From Tachypleus tridentatus (lineage: Eukaryota; Arthropoda; Merostomata; Xiphosura; Limulidae), in NCBI RefSeq assembly GCF_004210375.1, contig NC_134829.1, positions 53,002,107-53,066,106 on the forward strand: a DNA stretch of 64,000 nt, read 5' to 3'. Below, in pieces: positions 11,508-22,850 of the stretch (positions are counted from its first letter, which is position 1; the number at the start of each line of letters is the position of its first letter). The position numbers were made by a program, and so were the translations under genes. Below the pieces are notes generated by a model that was not told the origin of the DNA, made no database searches, and was given only the letters and a program-made list of their open reading frames with translations.

Positions 11508-12533
11508 ATAGGCATGAGGCAGCTAATCAGCACCACGAAACGTCAGATCGTGGGGTACTGGTTCGTTAACGAAAAGTGTGATTCACCATCAAATTGTTAC
11601 GTTATACGATTCAAGGAATAAGCATATGTAATGACGAGGCTAAAGTTAATCGACACGTAGTTGTGGTAAAGCGCCCTCTAACCACTAGGACTTGTCAGGA
11701 GAAGAAGTGTATAGCTTTTGTAGCCAGTTTGGGATAGAAAGTGTTCTCAATACTTAACGAAGTCTTACTCTGTCGGTAAGTTTTATGCCACAAAGGTTAA
11801 CTTTAACCTACAACCTTATACTGTGAAATTTAGGAGACATTTCCAACAGATTTCAAGAGGTCAAAATATTTTCTCAGATAAACACACTGTGTGTTGAACA
11901 CTTTCCCAACGTTACACGCAGCTTATTTATCATTGAAGAAGGTTTTACTTATCTTCATCAAGGGAATCCTGCCTACCTCAGAATTATCTGATAAGAAACA
12001 TAAAATGTGACAGGTACACTAGAGCATACACTGGATATCAGTTGACGACTGATACGACCACATAAACTTGACTGTTTTAGAATTTTTTTTATGCAGGTCA
12101 ATCCACGAGTCATCAAAAGTGGTGAAATATAAAGCAACAATCTTTTTTCTCATTCAAAAATAAAACACCGGTTTTATAGATATAGATACAGAAAGTTCAA
12201 AGAAGATATTAAAGTCCATCAGCTTGGCCTGGTTCGTCTGAGTAAATTTCAAGAATATTTACTGGTGTTATAGATCTTTATAATAAGTTAAAGAAGTCAA
12301 TATAACAAAATGTGCTCTACTTACTAAAGTACTTTTTTCTTCAAAAAATAAATATATTTTTTTATTCATCTCAAAGTTTTGTACTTTATATAAAGCCACT
12401 ACTGTATAACTTTTAAAAATACTAAACAGGTTTACTTTTTAACAGTAATAAAACAAAAGTCTGTTTCGATTATCTGTCACACAAATAGAACATTAATTGC
12501 ATTTTGTTACAGACGAATTATTTTACCTTCTGG

Positions 12534-12541
12534 TATATATA
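12534..12541 (+). promoter_or_regulatory. TATA box of gene 2
   Basis: TATATATA lies 59 bp before the ATG, in the same conserved block as gene 1. Confidence 0.75.
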
Positions 12542-12592
12542 CAAGGCGCCAAACCTTTCTGAAAGCAGAACAAGACATCGCAAGTCCCGACA

Positions 12593-13164
12593 ATGAACTC
12601 CAATAAGGTAGACAAACAATATAGATTATTGTTGTAGAGTGTATGTGATAGACGGTACACTAGTCTTCGTATTTCATGTTTATATAGAATGAACATTGAA
12701 AGACTTTGTAAAGGATGATTTGATTAGTATAAAAGTGTGAATATTTCAGTGAAACAATTTAAAATTTTAATTTAAATAAATGTAATCAAAATTGCAACAT
12801 CACTTGGACAAGAATATTTTGTAAACCTGAAAAGTATATTTCAGTAGTAAGTATTATTAAGATAAATAAGGTATTGTATTATTGTCTGTTCCACAACCAG
12901 GTTCTTACAGTCTTCTCTCTCAGTCTTCTGCTGCTTTCAGCTGTTGCTGTAGACAAACAAGACGGTGACAAAGCTTATGACCTAAAAGGTGAAGCAACAG
13001 GTTATGGTGGAGGTGGATATGGTGGCGGTGGCTATGGTGGAGGATATGGTGGTGGAGGAGGAGTTGTTCTTGCCATACCTATTACCTTAGGATATGGTGC
13101 TGGTGGAGGAAGCTTTTTTGGTGGACGGGGAGGATACGGTGGTGGAGGTGGCAAATGGTGGTAA
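12593..13164 (+). CDS. Secreted glycine/tyrosine-rich protein, gene 2 (spliced)
   Basis: Same structure as gene 1. Exon 1 (12593-12607) encodes MNSNK and ends at AAG|GTAGAC. Exon 2 (12901-13164) follows CACAACCAG. The phase-0 intron is again 293 bp. The protein is 92 residues: identical signal peptide and acidic linker, a shorter Gly/Tyr repeat region, core VVLAIPITLG, then GGGSFFGGRGGY and GGGGGKWW. Compared with gene 1 it has lost about ten residues of Gly repeat in-frame (one block near GVGGFGGGYG and two Gly before FFGG). The reading frame and splice signals are intact although the flanking DNA has drifted, which suggests a live gene. Confidence 0.85.
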
Positions 13165-13315
13165 ATAAGGTGAGACAGATAACTTTAGCTTCATCTGTGT
13201 TAGAAAGTTAAACAAAATACTTTGTTAATGTTATGACTGTATCAACATATATGTAAGTTTCTGTTTCTGTGATATTTTTGTTATATTCTTAAATCCATGG
13301 TTGTATTTTTTCTAG

Positions 13316-13470
13316 GACTTATCAAACCGATGTGGTATTTATGGAGAATTATGGACTTCCTATTCGAATAATTTATTAAACTGACCCAAAGTATCAGACG
13401 AAACACCAGCGACCATGTTGTTAATTTCAATGTATTATAAATACAAATAAATTTGAGTTGTGAATTTAAT
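13316..13470 (+). other. Non-coding exon 3 and poly(A) signal of gene 2
   Basis: Donor TAAG|GTGAGA at 13170, five bases after the stop. Acceptor TTTTTTCTAG ends at 13315. The 3' UTR intron is 146 bp. AATAAA is at 13446-13451. The 3' end is estimated. Confidence 0.68.
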
Positions 13471-13501
13471 TTTCTCAGGTCTCAATTTGTATGTGTATGT
13501 G

Positions 13502-13623
13502 TGGGGGAAGTGTATTCTTATGGTAAATTCACATTGGGCTATCTGCTATATACACCGAGGTGAATCGAATCCTTGAGTTTAGGGCTGGATATCCATAGAC
13601 TAACTACTGTCCCAGCAAGGGAC
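13502..13623 (-). repeat. SINE2 copy
   Basis: Duplicate of the copy at 4690-4806. Confidence 0.7.
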
Positions 13624-13969
13624 ATCTCAATTTATTACAAGATACTAAACTAATCTCACTGTACACTGAAGATAATAGTAATACATTTACTTACTTAACA
13701 AAACCAAAACTTTGTTTACAAAAATAAACTTTGAACACTCTAAGATCCTGCTTTAAATTTCCCTTCATATGGTCATATAAAGATAATTATTAGCCTTACA
13801 AATAATAATGCAAGTATCACTCTACGTTTATACACGAATTACATTCCACGATCTTCAGGCCTATTCAATATTTATCATTGAATAGATATTTAAAAAACAA
13901 CTTCAATGTTAAAGGCTCGATAAATGTTAGAAAAATTATTGATTTACATCTATAGTTTAAGGTTTGTGT
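13624..13969. other. Non-coding spacer
   Basis: Counterpart of 4807-5149. Nothing further is recognised. Confidence 0.5.
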
Positions 13970-14234
13970 GTTTTTGAATTTCACCTAAAGCTACACGATG
14001 GCTATCTAGTCGCCGCCCCTAATTTAGCATGGTAAGACTAAATGAAAGGCAGGTAGTCATTACTACTCACCGTCAATTCTTGGGATACTCTTTTACTGAG
14101 GAATAGTGGGACTGATCTCAGTTCATAACGCTCCCACGGCGGGAAGGGCGAGCATGTTTGATGTGGGGTGTATTTGAACCTGCAACTCTAAGATTACGAC
14201 TCGAGTGTCGAAACCTCCTGGCCATGACTGGCCG
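13970..14234 (-). repeat. SINE1 copy
   Basis: Duplicate of the copy at 5150-5419, diverged by a handful of bases. Confidence 0.85.
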
Positions 14235-14394
14235 AAATAATTAAATAACAGTTTTAAACTCCCGTGAACTATTCGCCGCCATTTTAGTTATTATTGGTTT
14301 TACCACTAAGTGAAGGATCCTAGAGCCTATTTAGAAATAAGTTAGTATACAAAACACATAAAGTAACAGACTCTGGTGGAAATCGAATATTTGA

Positions 14395-14650
14395 TTTCGA
14401 ATATCACGTGAGATACACAAGGACTATCTGCGCCAGCCGTTCCAAACTTAACAATGATAAACGTAGATAAAAAAGCAACTAGTTATCACTGTCTACTGCC
14501 AATTCTCGGATATTTTACGAACTACATGTCGTAGGAAATGTAGGGTAGCATTTTATAGCTAACACGACTAAAAGGGCAAACAGATTTGATGTAACGTAGA
14601 TTTGAACTTTCGACTTAACAATTTCGAATCGATAGCCCTAACGAGCAGTT
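14395..14650 (-). repeat. Degenerate SINE1 copy
   Basis: Duplicate of the old copy at 5575-5840. Confidence 0.55.
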
Positions 14651-15154
14651 CTTACTAAGCCTACAAATGCTACTCCCTGTAAGTAGACTCAATTAGGAAG
14701 ACTCAAGAATTTAAGAAATAAATTTCGATTTGTTTCGCTGATGTACATTCGTTTCTGGGGCACCAAACATATCTTTCTGAAACTGACCACAAAAAACATA
14801 GGTTAAAATACATATTAAATATGTTGAGACACTTATAAAATCTGACCTAAATGTTGTGCTCATCATAAGTGAGGAAAACCCTTGTGAAAGTTCAGTACTG
14901 AAGAAGACGTAAATATTTCGAATACGTCAAGTCAATATTTGTAGAAACTTTAAGAGTTGGCTAAACATTCAGTATCCATTCTAGCCACAAGAAATCAAAA
15001 TAAACGAATTCTTAACTGTATAAGCTAATCAAGTGTTCTGGGAAATTTTGTTGGTAATAGCTTTAAAATTAATTACTTAGACGAAGGTTGAAACACCAAA
15101 TAAAAATTCTTTTTCTTGAAAGTTAATTATTTGAATATGTAAAATACATCGAAA

Positions 15155-15345
15155 TAATATTTGATAAATCTCCAAATGATGACACAAGCAATGGCTACTG
15201 AGATTAGAAATATTATATGATAAATCACCAAATAAGGACGGAAACAATGGTTAGTGAATGTAGAAATAATGTATGATAAATCACCAAATGACGACCCACG
15301 CAATAGTTACTAATGTTATAAATAACACATGATATATCACATTGT
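15155..15345. repeat. 57-bp tandem repeat, about 3 units
   Basis: Duplicate of the array at 6334-6525. Confidence 0.8.
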
Positions 15346-15686
15346 ACTTAGAAATAATATATTTAATCACTAGAAACTATATTTTCTCTTGATAAGTTAG
15401 TAATTGAAATTTTTAGTATAATAACTTGTGTATCCAATAATATTTACTGCTGGCTGAGAAGCTGTTTTGTAAATATTTTTTCCTACACATGGAACGGACC
15501 ATGTATACATTATCTGGAGTGGGAAGTCGAGACCTCGATTTGACGATTACAAACGTATAAGGTTATATTTTACCTCTAAAACACAAATTAATAATTAATT
15601 TTAATTATTGTCTTCTCAAATCATTTCATCTGTCTTAAAATTGGATAACTTTTAATTAACTATGAGTTTTAAATCCATTTTGTTTA

Positions 15687-15750
15687 TTTAGTTTATGTGT
15701 GTTAATCCAAAGTTTTATGTCTTGCTAGTAATTAACACACATAAACTAAA
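15687..15750. repeat. Perfect 20-bp inverted repeat (hairpin)
   Basis: Same arms and loop length as 6871-6934, with both arms unchanged. Confidence 0.85.
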
Positions 15751-16433
15751 ACTGTTCCTGTGATGTACAAAACTCAGTGTTATTGGCATGTGAAAACATA
15801 CGAGTTTTTTACAGGCACCTGAGTCTATCCACAATGAATTAAAATATGTTACACATCTTGACTCAGAGCATTTAATTCAAAGATCATTTAATTAGACGAA
15901 GTGCCCTGTTATATGAAAGTTAAAAGCTGTTTATCTATTGGAATACATTGTGTGATATCTATGGTTGAAACGTTTGACCAAGTTTATCTGGCATCGTCAG
16001 TTACATCAACCTTGTGAAACGTTGTACCCATAAACATTATGCTTTTTTATATGGAGAAACAAACACGTTTTAAATAATACAAATGTATTAATATGTAAAA
16101 AAGTAACAATGTATTTTTCTTGCTATAGAAGAGATGTTAAATAAATGTAAATATATGGTAAAAACTGTTAGTTTCAGCTCTAGTTTAGTGATAGTGAAAG
16201 TTTTATGTATAAAACTAGACTGCATGTGGAATCCTTTATCCTGCTAATTTAGTATTAAGTCCTGATTACAGTATGTAACAAAAATTTTACGTTTACTTGT
16301 ATTTGGATAGAAAATGTTATATCCCAATTTTGTATGCCTAAAATAAATTGAAAAGACTTATTTTTTTCTTGAAATTTGCTTTTGTGATCTGGGAAATGAA
16401 ATTTTCAAATTTATCCATTTTTCAGAACATTCC

Positions 16434-18260
16434 AGTTAGGTTCAGTGCTGAGTACCTGATTGAGAATTTTCACGAAATTAAAGGAATTTCCAAGAACTTT
16501 TTAGAAGTTACAAGAATTTTCTAGAATGTTGTAGAACTTATGAGAATTTTGAAGAACCTTTTAAAATGTTCTGAAACTTTCTATGGTAATATACATACAG
16601 GGGCTCAGCACTCACCACTTCAGTTTAGTTCTAGCTGCCTAAGTGAACACATAGACCTATCTGACCTTATCAGAGATGGCACCAAGACGCTGCAAGCATT
16701 CTCCATACGCATTCTGCTATGTATGTGTACAATTTATCAAGACAAGAGCAAAACCGTACTTTATGACAGCATCTGATAAAATGTTTGAAACCTACAAGGC
16801 ATATTTTGACATGCCTGTCGGGGACCAAGACAAAGAGAATCATGAAGTTCGCTACTCCAAGAATTTGGCGTGAACACACTGACCACTCAAGAAATTGCTA
16901 TTTCTGCATGGTGAACCCTTCTAAACGTCGGGCTAGCAAAATGCATCTGCTATCATGTTTCGAGACCTTCCATCTTCCATTGCCCCAGTGCCACACTGGC
17001 CTTAGCTCCCTGTACCCACACCGCTAGAGAGAAAGCAGCCATCCTCAGAAGCGAGCAGCAAATAAGAAGAGGAGATAGACTTTGAAGATCCAGATTACAA
17101 TTTCAGAGGTGCAGCCGGTGAGAGAAACCCATACTACTCCAACGAAAGAGACCTCGATGACTTGATCAGAGATCTTGGTCTATCAAAGTCGAATGCCGAG
17201 CTTTTGACATCTAAACTCAAGGAGTGGGATTTGTTAGGTGAAAGTGTCAGAGGAAACGTCACCAACATTTTGCAAGCTTCTTGACTCGTCAAGATGGGTT
17301 CTGCTTCTGCCAAAATGTATCCGGTCTGTGCGAGGCAAATGGAATTGTCTGTAAGCCGAACAAATGGTGCCTCTTTATTGATAGCTCATCCAGAAGCCTC
17401 AAAGCTGTGCTGCTCCATAACAGGAACAAGTATCGGTCTCTTTTCCTGGCTCCTTCGGTGCATTTCAAAGAGGAAAACAACAGCGTCAACACTTTGCTAG
17501 AAACCTTGAAGTATGATGAGTATGGCTGGGACGTTGTCGGAAACTTCAAAATGGTGGCATTCCTGATGGGTCTCCAAGGAGGCTTTACCAAGTTTTCTTT
17601 GCCTTTGGGACAGCAGGGACACCGAGGCGCACTACAACAGGAAGCACTGGCCACAAAACTGACTTCTGTATGAGGAGGCACAATGTTAAGTGTTTGCCAC
17701 TAGTGGACCTCCAGAAGATGTTGTTTCCACAATTGGATATAAAACTGGGTCTTACGAAGGAGCGTTTAACGAGAATTTTATGTGAGACTATATTTGGGGA
17801 TTGATACATGAAAGTGACTTACATTACAGTCACAAATCTCAAAAGACGACTCACTTCTGAACAGTTTTGTATGACTTTAGTATAAATACATGTAAATCTT
17901 CTGCCAAGATATACTGGACTTTGAATGCCGTTACCAAGGAGCGTATAATGGAAACATGATGGAAGACTCGTACGTGAAAGTGATTTACATTACAGTCACA
18001 AATCTCGAAAAACTATTCACTTCTAAACATTTTTGAATAACTTTAGTATAAATACATGTAAATCTTGATTCATATGTTGTTTTATTCAGACTTTATGTAA
18101 ATAAAAATGTGCAAATTTGTCAGGTTTTTACAAAGAAAATAGATTAATTTCTATATTTTATTATCCATGTTACAAAAGCAGAGTTTGAAGGAATAATGGC
18201 CATTTTCTGTACTTTTACAACATAAGCAATTAAGAAATAACACGTACTATCCAGAAACAA
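16434..18260 (+). pseudogene. Decayed transposon-associated multicopy protein plus its 3' tail
   Basis: The reading starts at 16675 with MAPRRCKHSPYAFCYVC and continues across frame changes. Landmarks in order are VGDQDK, a DHSRNCYFCMV zinc-binding-like motif (about 16877-16911), RDLDDLIRDLGLSKSNAELL (about 17150), LFIDSSSRSLKAVLLHN (about 17369), KYDEYGWDVVGNFKMVAFLM (about 17509), GLQGGFTKF, then VKCLPLVDLQKML. The C-terminal motif GD/DYIWGL-ESDLHYS appears at about 17757-17862 and, diverged, at about 17925-18035, so the 3' end is tandemly duplicated. A large middle piece between the two motif sets is missing. From memory this is the same repetitive family as at 8430-8871, here nearly end to end. 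Premature stops and frameshifts rule out function. The start at 16434 is where homology to copy 1 breaks. Confidence 0.72.
17808..18068 (+). repeat. Direct repeat inside the transposon 3' end
   Basis: Two copies of about 95 bp (17808-17902 and 17977-18068) share GATTTACATTACAGTCACAA and AGTATAAATACATGTAAATC. A single further copy lies on the minus strand at about 58900-59000. Confidence 0.75.
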
Positions 18261-19328
18261 AATTTGTGTTACATAGTGTTATCGTTAATTTGATGGACCT
18301 GAATTTGGACATGTCCTCCATTTTCTCTATCAGGTACGAGTATTTCATAAATTACATTTCAAAAATTTACTAGTATGATAAATTTCCATTGTACCCAAAT
18401 GCATGATAACTGATTACCTCTGTCACAAACCGGTTAAAATATATGATTAACTGGTGTATATTTCTAAATGAAACCATGTTCGAAAAAAATACATCAACAG
18501 TTTTAAAAACGTGTAATAAAATAAATAAAACTCGAAATTCTGAAAAAATTCCAATGAAACTAAAGAAGTTGAATTTTATATTAATAATGAAAATTATATT
18601 ATACTCTTCACAGATGAGCAATGAGTTGATTAGAGCGTCAATTTTCTCCTCTTAAATCTACGTGCACGAAATGTTTTAGCGTTATCTCTTTGTAGACACC
18701 AGCAGTAATCTGCTATCATGTTGATGTTTCATTGCTTTTTGTATTGCTTCTCTATGGTTCTTATGTCTTGATGGAATCTTTCACCCTGTTCCTCTGAGAC
18801 TGCACCGGTATTTTCCTCAAAGTATTCCATACGACGATGCAGAAAATTGACTTTTGCAACTTAGTTCCTTAAAAGTGTCAAGTGATTTCTTAACTAGATC
18901 CCTGTGTGGTCAGATTTGACGTTTCCTGAACAGTTCTTTATGACATTAACAAATGCTTACCATGGTCTCTTTTCAATAGGATTCATTGGCTCAATAAAAT
19001 GTTCACAAGCTTTCTTATTTGAGGACCGTCAAATATACCGGCTTCAAGTTTCTCGTTTCTCAGTCCTGGAAAGTTATTGCTGGCATATTTAAAGCTTACA
19101 TTACCCGTAGGTAAGTTCTTCAGAAACTGTTTCATCAAACGTAACTTTATATGAAGTAGTAGAAACTATAGTTTTTTTAACATGGCACTTGAGACATGTT
19201 TGTGGCATTTCTTTCTCCCATTAAAATTTTTTTTTTCTCTTACTGGACAGCTTTATCTTGTCCAACGTTCACTCCTGGCCTGACTGTCCCATATGAACGA
19301 GAACTCGGGAATTTGGTGTATCGAGACT
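18261..19328 (-). pseudogene. Second, related transposon-associated protein fragment
   Basis: Minus-strand reading across frame changes gives, in order, a WDSQARSERWT motif (about 19290-19260), NFPGLRNEKLEAGIFDGPQI (near 19040), then MEYFEENTGAVSEEQGERFH followed by QDIRTIEKQY (about 18840-18740), ADYCWCLQRD, and a basic end RARRFKRRKF (near 18650). From memory these fit a sister clade of the family at 16434: WDSRA, then KAGIFDGPQI, then EEQGERFHQDI, then ADYCW. It is heavily broken. It abuts the end of the first element's tail, so two related elements lie back to back in opposite orientation. Confidence 0.68.
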
Positions 19329-19569
19329 TGTGACACAGCAGCATAGAAATAAGTTTTAGATCTCAACAGATTGTCCACATGTGTTCTGTATACTTTATTT
19401 TATTTAAAATCGTTTTTAGATTTTCATTACTTTCATGTAAATGACAGAAAGGTCCAAGAGAAATGGTGCTTAGATTGTTACAGTTATAAAGCAAAAATGT
19501 TTAAAACTAGTGTTTTTATGGGTTGGATTTTAAACGGTAAAATTGTGGAACATATTGTTTTGGTTTAGT

Positions 19570-19833
19570 TTTGAATTTCGAAGAAAGCTATACGAGGGAT
19601 ATCTGCGCTAGCCGTCCATAATTTCGCAGTGTACGACTGGTAGGAAGGTAGCTTGTCATCATCACCCACCGCCAACTCTTAGTTAGTCTTTTAGCAACGA
19701 ATAGTGGTATTGACCGTCAAATTATAACGCACCCATGACTGAAAGAGCGAGCATGTTTGGTGTGAAGGGGATTCGAACCAACGATCCTAAAATTGCGAGT
19801 CGAGTGACTTAACCACTTGGCCATGCCGGGCCA
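19570..19833 (-). repeat. SINE1 copy
   Basis: Minus strand, tail to head, ending TTGGCCATGCCGGGCCA. Body block AAGAGCGAGCATGTTTGGTG. Confidence 0.85.
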
Positions 19834-20861
19834 ACTAATGTTTCAAAGCAAAATTACAACATATGTAATTTAGTTTATTCAAACAATAACAAGCGAACGT
19901 TATAATATCGGTACATTTTGTTTGTTTGTTTGTGTTTGGAACGTTGCAAAAAGGTGCTTGATAAATGTCTGTGATAGACATCTTTAATTTAGGAGTAATA
20001 AACTAGAGGCAGGAAGCAGCTAGTCAGCACCACGAAACGTCAGATCTTGGAGTTCTGGTTCGTTAACGAAAGGTGTGATTCATCATCAAGTTGTTACGTT
20101 ATAAGGTTGAAGGAATAAGCATATGTAGTGACGAAGGTAAAGTTTACGACTCGCAGCAAGGAGTAGATCGCCCTCTAACCACTAGGCCGTGTCAGGACGA
20201 CATGTATGTAGCTTTTGTAGCTAGTTTGGGATTGAAAGTGTTCTCTATACGTAACGAAGTCTTACTCTGTGGGTGAGTTTCATGCCACAAAGGTTAACTT
20301 TAACCTACAACCTTATACTGTGAAATCTAGGAGACATTTCCAACAGATTTCAAAAGATCAACATTTTTTCTCACATTAACACACTGTGTGTTGAACATTT
20401 TCTCAACATTACACGCAACTTATTTATCATTGAAGAAGGTTTTACTTATCTTCATCAAGGGAATCTTGCCTACCTCAGGATTATCTGACAAGAAACATAA
20501 AATGTGACAGGTACACAAGAGCATACACTGGATATCAGTTGATGACTGATACGATTACATAAAATTGACAGTTTTAGAAATTTTTTTATGCAGGTCAATC
20601 CACGAGTTATCAAAAGTGGTGAAATATAAAGCAACAATCTTTTCTCTCATTCAAAAATAAAACACCAGTTTTATAGATATAAACACAGAAAATTCAAACA
20701 AGATATTAAAGTTCATCAGCTTGGCCTGATTCGTCTGAGTAAACTTCAAGTATATTTACTAGTGTAACAGAGCTTTATAATAAATTACAGAAGTCAATAT
20801 AACAAAATGTGTTCTACTTACTAAAGTACTATTTTACTTCAAAAAATAAGTATATATTTTT

Positions 20862-21138
20862 TATGTTTGTTTGTTTGTGAATTTTGCACAAAGCTACTCG
20901 AGGGCTATCTGTGCTAGCCGTCCCAAATTTAGAAGTGTAAGACCAGAGGAAGGCAGTTAGTCATCACCACCCACCGCTAACTCTGAGGATACTCTTTTAC
21001 CAACGAATACTGGGATTGATCGTAACTTTATAACGCCTTTATGGCTGAAAGGGCGAACATGTTTGGCGCGACGGGGATGCGAACCCGCGACCATCGGATT
21101 ACGAGTCGCACGCCTCAAGACACTTGGCCATGCTGGGA
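20862..21138 (-). repeat. SINE1 insertion upstream of gene 3
   Basis: Full minus-strand copy beginning TTTGTTTGTTTGTGAATTTT and ending CATGCTGGG. In genes 1 and 2 the flanking sequences (TATATATTTTTATTCATC) are continuous, so insertion happened in this unit only. The flanks suggest a short duplicated A/T-rich target (TATATTTTTTA against TATAATTTTA). It lies about 180 bp before the TATA box. Confidence 0.88.
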
Positions 21139-21317
21139 TATAATTTTATTCATCTCAAACTTTTGTACTTTATATAAAGCCACTACTGTGTAACTTTTAA
21201 AAATACAAAACAGGTTTACTTTGTAACAGTAATAAAACAAAAGTCTTTTTGGATTATCTGTCACACAAATAGAACATTAATTGCATTTTGTTACAGACGA
21301 ATTATTTTACCATCTGG

Positions 21318-21325
21318 TATATATA
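21318..21325 (+). promoter_or_regulatory. TATA box of gene 3
   Basis: TATATATA 59 bp before the ATG. The block from here to the ATG is unchanged from genes 1 and 2. Confidence 0.75.
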
Positions 21326-21376
21326 CAAGGCGCCAAACCTTTCTGAAAGCAGAACAAGACATCGCAAGTCCCGACA

Positions 21377-22026
21377 ATGAACTCCAATAAGGTAAACAAA
21401 CAATACAGATTATTGTTGTGGAGTGTATGTGATAGACGTTACATTAGTCTTAGTGTTTCATGTTTATATAAAATGAACATTGAAAGACTTTGTAAAGGAC
21501 GATTTGATTATCATAAAAGTGTAAATATTTTAGTGAAAGAATTTAAAATTTCAATTGAAATAAATGTAATCAAAATTGCATGAAAGTTAATGAAAGTTAC
21601 AATATTATACGGAAAACAATATTTTGTAAACCTGAAAAGTATATTCCAGTAGTAAGTATTATTAAGATAAATAAGGTATTGTATTATTGTCTGTTCCACA
21701 ACCAGGTTCTTACAGTCTTCTCTCTCAGTCTTCTGCTGCTTTCAGCTGTTGCTGTAGACAAACAAGATGGTGACAAAGCTTATGACCTAAAAGGTGAAGC
21801 TACAGGATATGGTGGAGGTGGATATGGTGGCGTTGGCTATGGTGGAGGATATGGTGGCGGCGGCTATGGTGGAGGATATGGTATTGGCGGCTATGGTGGA
21901 GGGTATGGTGGTGGAGGAGGAATCCTTCTTGCCTTACCTATTAGCTTAGGATTTGGTGGTTTTGGTGGAAGAGGTGCATTTGGAGGACGGAGAGGATACG
22001 GTGGTGGAGGTGGAAAATGGTGGTAA
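21377..22026 (+). CDS. Secreted glycine/tyrosine-rich protein, gene 3 (spliced)
   Basis: Exon 1 (21377-21391) encodes MNSNK and ends at AAG|GTAAAC, a better donor than in genes 1 and 2. Exon 2 (21706-22026) follows CACAACCAG. The phase-0 intron is 314 bp. The protein is 111 residues, the longest of the three: same signal peptide and acidic linker, an expanded Gly/Tyr region (GGGYG and GGGGY blocks, GIGGYG), core ILLALPISLG, then FGGFGGRGAFGGRRGY and GGGGGKWW. The intron happens to be open in the frame of exon 2 back to 21580, so a naive call would give an unspliced 148-residue protein lacking a signal peptide. Conservation of exon 1, its promoter and both splice sites favours the spliced model. 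Confidence 0.86.
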
Positions 22027-22189
22027 CAAAGGTGAGACAGATAACTTTATAAAACTTTAGCTTCATCTGTGTTAGAAAGTTAAACAAGATACGTTTGTTA
22101 ATGTTATGACTGTATCAACATATATGTAAGTTTCTGTTCCAGTGTTACTTTTTGTTATATTTGTAAATCCATGGTTGTATTTTCTGTAG

Positions 22190-22375
22190 GACTTATCACA
22201 CCGAAGTGGTATTTATGGAGAATTATGGACTTCGTATTAGAAGGATGTATTAATCTGACAGAAAGTATAAGAAGAAATGCGGGCGATCAAGTTGTCAACT
22301 TCTCTATTTCCTAAATGTATATTTTAGACTGTATAATATGTTATAAATATTAATAAAATTATGTGATGTATTCCC
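22190..22375 (+). other. Non-coding exon 3 and poly(A) signal of gene 3
   Basis: Donor CAAAG|GTGAGA at 22032, five bases after the stop. Acceptor TTTTCTGTAG ends at 22189. The intron is 158 bp. AATAAA is at 22352-22357. The 3' end is estimated. Confidence 0.68.
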
Positions 22376-22619
22376 TTTTCCCTAGTCTCTATTTATGAGA
22401 CTAAACAAAGTTTACTGTCTTCAAGATGGTAATGAAAGCTTGACGTCATTTTAACATTTTTAACAAGTGTTATTTGCAAACTTTCCCTTCTAACAATTTC
22501 TATATTTTAGATTTAGAACAAAACAATAGATTTCTCACGAAAGTATTTTATGAAATAATGTATTTGTATTCATAAATAACGATATTAATATTAATATATA
22601 TTTTTACCCGACAACATAA

Positions 22620-22850
22620 CGCCGGGTTCGCGCCCGAGTCGCGCCAAACATCCTCGCCCTCCCAGCCGTGGGGGCGTTATAATGTGACAATACCACTATT
22701 CGTTGGTAAAAAGAGTAGCCCAAGAGTTGGCAGTGAGTGGTGATGACTAACTGCCTTCCCTCTAGTCTTACACTGCTAAATTAGGGACGGCTAGCGCAGA
22801 TAGCCCTCGTGTAGCTTTGTGCGAAATTAAAAACAAACAAACAACATAAA
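22620..22850 (+). repeat. SINE1 copy, head rearranged
   Basis: Plus strand, from CGGGTTCGCGCCCGAGTCGC through AGCCGTGGGGGCGTTATAAT to TGTGCGAAATTAAAAACAAA. The first part of the tRNA-like head is missing. Confidence 0.85.

Larger units (their letters stand above)
9096..19513 (+). repeat. Segmental duplication, copy 2 (carries gene 2)
   Basis: The tandem partner of 1-7955. Homology is continuous from 9096 to 16433, resumes at 18112-18259 and again at 19329-19513. The extra DNA between these blocks is transposon coding sequence. Copy 2 lacks the 280-bp segment of copy 1 at 1618-1894 and has a third unit of the 30-bp repeat. Divergence from copy 1 is a few scattered substitutions per 60-base line at most, so the duplication is fairly recent. 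Confidence 0.93.
20005..22345 (+). repeat. Third duplicated unit (carries gene 3)
   Basis: Homologous to about 2674-4640 and 11520-13450. Homology starts at GGCAGGAAGCAGCTAGTCAG, just after the position where copies 1 and 2 have a SINE1 head fragment, and fades after the poly(A) signal. It is more diverged than copies 1 and 2 are from each other, so it is the older branch. It contains a SINE1 insertion (20862-21138) absent from the other two. Confidence 0.9.

Noticed and set aside
17281-17673. The 130-residue ORF as a host gene
   Set aside because: It is a mid-section of the multicopy transposon-associated protein, with stops and frame breaks on both sides.
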